The notes below the pieces were generated by a model that saw nothing but the letters and a program-made list of their open reading frames with translations, was not told the origin of the DNA and did no database searches. From the NCBI RefSeq assembly GCF_000258515.1, contig NZ_AJLF01000001.1, positions 992,001-1,056,000 of the forward strand: DNA of 64,000 bases, read 5' to 3'. The translations under genes were made by a program, and so were the position numbers. Shown here in pieces: positions 61,128 through 64,000 of this stretch. Numbering within the stretch: position 1 is the first letter of the stretch; each line of letters starts with the position of its first letter. Source of the DNA: Thermococcus zilligii AN1. GTDB lineage: Archaea; Methanobacteriota_B; Thermococci; Thermococcales; Thermococcaceae.

Positions 61128-63005
61128 TCACTTCTTCTTGCCGGTAATGTAGAGCCAGGCCGCTATTGCAACCAGGAGGATGACTCCTAAGAGGTCGCTG
61201 CTGAAGCCGACGCTGGGTGCAGCCCCTGCAACGATAAGAGCAGCGAAGATGATGCCCATGAGAGCCTCACCGGCTATGAGTCCTGCCGCACCGAGGACGC
61301 CCGGATCGGTCGGGTTCTCCGCACCCTCTTTCCTGACCCTGATGACGAAGTGCCTGACGAGACCGCCGAAGAATATCGGCACGCCGAGGCTGAACGGCAG
61401 GTAGATTCCAACCGCTACCGGCATGACGGGGGTTCTGAATTTCGAGCCCTTCTTTGCGAGTATCTCGTCGAGGATTATGAGGACAACCGCTATGCCTGCG
61501 CCAATGAAGACCATGTTCCATTCAAGGGTCCCCTTGAAAACACCCTGGGTAACCTTGGTCATGAGGAAGGCCTGCGGGGCCGCGAGGGCGTTCTCTTTGG
61601 CCGTTGGGGTTCCAGCGATACCGTAGGCCTGGATTAGGAGGTTGAGCACGGGGACCATGACGAGGGCGGCGAAGAAGGTGCCTATTATCTCAAAGACCTG
61701 CTGCCTCCTGGGGGTCGCACCGACGAGGTAACCTGTTGCAAGATCCTGCATGGTATCCCCTGCTATAGCGGCTGCCGTGCACACGACCGCCGCCACGAGG
61801 ATCGTAGCCACCATTCCCTCCGTGCCGGAGAAGCCAAGGGCCTTGAGTATAAGGGCCGTGAAGAGGAGGCTCATGATGGTGATTCCCGAGACGGGGTTGT
61901 TCGAGGAACCAACGACACCGGCGAGGTAGCCGGCTATCGCGCTTCCGAAGAAGCCGAGGATGAGCATCAGGACGGCCATTATTGCCGCAATCCCTATTGA
62001 GTTAAGGACGTGAGCATAGAGGAGGAACATTGGAATCACGAAGGCCACTATGAGTATCAGGACGTAGTTGAGCGGTAAATCCTCCTCTGTCCTCGGGAGG
62101 GTTCCTCCGGCCTGTCTGTGCTTGGCCGCCTCAAGTCCAGCCCTGATGCCCCTCAATATCGGCCCCCTGAGCTTGACGAGGCTCCAGAGGCCGCCGACGA
62201 CCATCGCACCGACGCCCATGTATCTTATTTTGGTGCTCCAGATGGTCCAGGCAAGGTCTAAGGCGCTCAGACCCTCGGGGTTACCCATCTTAGCCGCGTA
62301 GATAGGAATTGCTATGAACCAGGCAATGGCACCGCCGAGGAAGACGAGGAAAGCTATGTTGAGGCCGACGATGTAGCCAACGCTTATGAGTGCAGCGGAG
62401 AGGTCGCTTCCGAAGTAGAGGACCCTTCTCCCAAAGAACTTGGCGGTCTCAACGGTTCCTGCCCAGAGGCCGGAGCTGCCGAGGAGCTTAAAGACACCTC
62501 CAAAGATTCCGCCCCAGAGTATAGGCTTAGCGTGGCTTCCACCTTTGTCCCCCGCTATAAGGACTTCGGCACACGCAGTGCCCTCTGGGTAGGGGAGCTT
62601 CTCCTCGACTATGAACGCCCTCCTGAGCACTACGGTGAAGAGGGCACCGAGGGAGCCGCCCAGGGCCGCTATGATGGTCACCAAGTAGTACGGGAAGGTC
62701 GTGTAATATTCGAGCACTACTAAAGCCGGGAACGTGAAGATAACTCCGGCCGCGAGGGACTCACCGGCGGAAGCAGCGGTCTGTACCATGTTGTTCTCGA
62801 GGATGTTCCTGTCCTTGAAGGCAAAGAGTATCGCCATCGATATAACGGCCGCGGGGATGCTGGCGCTGACTGTCATGCCAGCGTACAATCCAAGGTAGGC
62901 GTTTGCCGCGCCCATTATAATCGAAAGCAAAACACCAAGAACAAACGCCTTAACGGTGTACTCAGGCAGGGATTCTTCAGGGGGTACGTAGGGTTTGAAC
63001 TCCAC
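61128..63005 (-). CDS. OPT-family oligopeptide transporter
   Basis: A 625-residue transporter with about 16 membrane segments. YTVKAFVLGVLLSIIMGAANAYLGLYAGMTVSASIPAAVISM (split) at the start, PYPEGTACAEVL, and SNNPVSGITIMSLLFTALI, plus AGDTMQDLATGYLVGATPRRQQ, are the OPT signatures. OPT proteins import oligopeptides or metal-chelates using the proton or sodium gradient. The start is GTG 63005 with GGAGGTGAAGG before it. An 11-bp inverted repeat lies 180 bp upstream. First gene of the unit with PqqD-like and M20 genes. Confidence 0.9.
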   Translation of the reverse strand: MEFKPYVPPEESLPEYTVKAFVLGVLLSIIMGAANAYLGLYAGMTVSASIPAAVISMAILFAFKDRNILENNMVQTAASAGESLAAGVIFTFPALVVLEYYTTFPYYLVTIIAALGGSLGALFTVVLRRAFIVEEKLPYPEGTACAEVLIAGDKGGSHAKPILWGGIFGGVFKLLGSSGLWAGTVETAKFFGRRVLYFGSDLSAALISVGYIVGLNIAFLVFLGGAIAWFIAIPIYAAKMGNPEGLSALDLAWTIWSTKIRYMGVGAMVVGGLWSLVKLRGPILRGIRAGLEAAKHRQAGGTLPRTEEDLPLNYVLILIVAFVIPMFLLYAHVLNSIGIAAIMAVLMLILGFFGSAIAGYLAGVVGSSNNPVSGITIMSLLFTALILKALGFSGTEGMVATILVAAVVCTAAAIAGDTMQDLATGYLVGATPRRQQVFEIIGTFFAALVMVPVLNLLIQAYGIAGTPTAKENALAAPQAFLMTKVTQGVFKGTLEWNMVFIGAGIAVVLIILDEILAKKGSKFRTPVMPVAVGIYLPFSLGVPIFFGGLVRHFVIRVRKEGAENPTDPGVLGAAGLIAGEALMGIIFAALIVAGAAPSVGFSSDLLGVILLVAIAAWLYITGKKK

Positions 63006-63311
63006 CTTCCTTCACCTCCTGGATGGAAGAGGCAGGAACATCTTCGCACTTCGTGTTAAAAACGTTTCGAAAATTGAACCACCATAACGCTCGTTCTGCC
63101 TTTTATGGACATTTGTAACGATATGCTACACCCAATATGCCACATTTTTGCCACCAGCACAATAAAGTATAACCGCACGTTAACTCAAAAGTGTACAAAC
63201 CAGCATTTTTATGCATGGATGTACACTTTTTCCGGCGCTACCCCGGCCAATGGCCTTATATATGGAGGAAGGCAATACTCCTACGTCTGCAAAAGAAACG
63301 GGGGTGGAGAG
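63006..63311. other. 306-bp divergent intergenic region
   Basis: Between OPT (minus) and the MBL gene (plus). It holds an inverted repeat (63187-63230), a TATA-like CCTTATATATGG at 63253-63264 for the MBL gene, and the AT-rich TTTATGGACATTTG / CACAATAAAGTATAACC area (63100-63175) that likely contains the OPT promoter. No coding potential beyond short frames. Confidence 0.5.
63187..63230. promoter_or_regulatory. 11-bp inverted repeat, possible operator of OPT operon
   Basis: AAAAGTGTACA (63187-63197) and TGTACACTTTT (63220-63230) are perfect inverted copies 22 bp apart; each contains the self-complementary TGTACA. Between them GCAT-TTTT-ATGC is a further small palindrome. Such spacing (33 bp centre to centre, three helical turns) suits two dimers on one DNA face. 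Confidence 0.6.
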
Positions 63312-64000
63312 TTGATAGAGATAACCTTCCTCGGGAGCGGAGGGGGGCGCTTCATAACCATAACCCAGTTCCGCTCCACGGGGGGTTTCCACATACAGGC
63401 CAGCAGGAACGTGCACGTCGACCCGGGACCGGGGGCCCTCCTGAGGAGCTGGAGGTACAAGCTCGACCCAAGGAAGCTCGACGCCATCTTCGTCTCCCAC
63501 AGGCACGTCGACCACTGCAACGACCTCGAGGTCATGGTTGAAGCTATGACCGGCGGAGCCCTCAAGAAGAGGGGGGCGCTGATAGCATCGAAGAGCGTGG
63601 TCTACGGCGACGAGACCCACACGCCTGCCATAGGCAGGTACCACCTTGACGTGCTTGAGAGCGTCCACATACCAGAGCCGGGAAGCAGGATACCCCTCGG
63701 GGAGGAGGAGCTCATAATAACGCCCAGCCAGCACTCGGACCCAACGACCATCGGCTTCCGCATGAAGACCAGGTTCGGCGACATCTCGTACATACCCGAC
63801 ACGGCCTACTTCGATGAGCTGGTCAGATGGCACGACGGCGCGAGGCTCATCATAGCGGCGGTGACGAGGCCGAGGGACATGGGGATTCCTTACCACCTCA
63901 GCACCGATAACGCCGTGGAGATGCTCAAAAACATGGAGAAAAAGCCCGAGGCTTTGGTAATGACCCACATCGGCATGAAGATGCACCTCGCCAACCCCTA
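63312..64000 (+). CDS. MBL-fold metallohydrolase, 3' part outside window
   Basis: About 229 residues are visible with no stop. The start is TTG 63312, chosen because GGTGGAGAG lies directly before it and no ATG or GTG fits. ITFLGSGGGRFITITQ opens the fold; the zinc motif HRHVDH is at residues 63-68 (His63, His65, Asp67, His68). SQHSDPTTIGFRM, ISYIPDTAYFDEL (Asp ligand) and VMTHIGMKMH near the end give the remaining ligands. It resembles RNase Z/UlaG-like cytosolic hydrolases rather than beta-lactamases. Divergent from the OPT operon. Function not identified. Confidence 0.78.
   Translation, partial: MIEITFLGSGGGRFITITQFRSTGGFHIQASRNVHVDPGPGALLRSWRYKLDPRKLDAIFVSHRHVDHCNDLEVMVEAMTGGALKKRGALIASKSVVYGDETHTPAIGRYHLDVLESVHIPEPGSRIPLGEEELIITPSQHSDPTTIGFRMKTRFGDISYIPDTAYFDELVRWHDGARLIIAAVTRPRDMGIPYHLSTDNAVEMLKNMEKKPEALVMTHIGMKMHLANP

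Overview
The window reads as chromosome of a hyperthermophilic archaeon of the order Thermococcales, most likely a Thermococcus. The evidence is: pelota, Trm5-type tRNA methyltransferase and ribosomal protein S8e; GGTGAT/GAGGTG ribosome binding sites a few bases before starts; A/T-rich TATA boxes of the TTTATA/TTTAAA type about 25 bp before transcripts; CCA-encoding tRNA genes; two proteins with the CGP-CTERM tail typical of Thermococcales; and two perfect copies of the Thermococcales glycolytic motif TATCAC-N5-GTGATA. Genes are dense, on both strands, with many short overlaps.

Layout. 0-8.1 kb: RNase HII (cut by the window edge), a PMT-like membrane glycosyltransferase, a methyltransferase, prolidase, a 31-residue microprotein under two TGM operators, pelota, and a PP-loop/AIR-synthase-like pair. 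8.3-12.2 kb: a feoA-feoB-feoC-like iron operon with DtxR-type operators, then a sugar nucleotidyltransferase behind a 26-bp perfect palindrome. 12.2-16.5 kb: an accessory, decaying island with two unrecognised envelope/secreted proteins (one frameshifted), an ABC-transporter remnant and a methyltransferase remnant. 16.5-33.4 kb: mainly housekeeping genes: HTH-10 regulator, tldD/tldE, trm5, tRNA-Glu, a BlaI-like regulator with an M48 peptidase, dCMP deaminase, DUF2304 with a HAD-GT2 fusion and an Lrp regulator, tyrS, a PfpI protease, two RNA methyltransferases, nadC, a second nucleotidyltransferase and nadA.

33.5-35.2 kb: a toxin-antitoxin-like pair with a palindromic operator (second gene frameshifted), an antitoxin-like remnant abutting tRNA-Arg, then tRNA-Asp and 5S rRNA. 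35.2-49.7 kb: DUF996, DUF63, a CGP-CTERM protein, a three-gene ABC importer (lipoprotein, fused permease, ATPase), DUF447, a surface metallophosphoesterase, an ASH-Ski2-like helicase, S8e and nadB. 49.8-52.0 kb: a small frameshifted gene and a helicase pseudogene that has lost both its Walker A and Walker B regions. 52.2-58.3 kb: two tandem KaiC-like ATPases, an exported OB-fold-like protein coupled to a TctA/DUF112 membrane protein, a PUA-domain RNA methyltransferase and a relBE pair with a frameshifted relE. 58.5-64 kb: a C/D box sRNA, an RlmF-related methyltransferase, an operon of OPT transporter, PqqD-like (RRE) protein and M20 peptidase, and an MBL-fold protein cut by the window end.

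Functionally, nadA, nadB and nadC together cover de novo synthesis of nicotinate mononucleotide from aspartate. feoA/feoB/feoC form a ferrous iron uptake unit. The strongest candidates for something undescribed are the OPT/PqqD/M20 operon, the PP-loop/PurM-like pair, the TGM-controlled microprotein and the secreted pair in the decayed island. A recurrent feature is accessory genes broken by one-base changes, mostly in homopolymer runs, or by internal deletions, while the core genes are intact.
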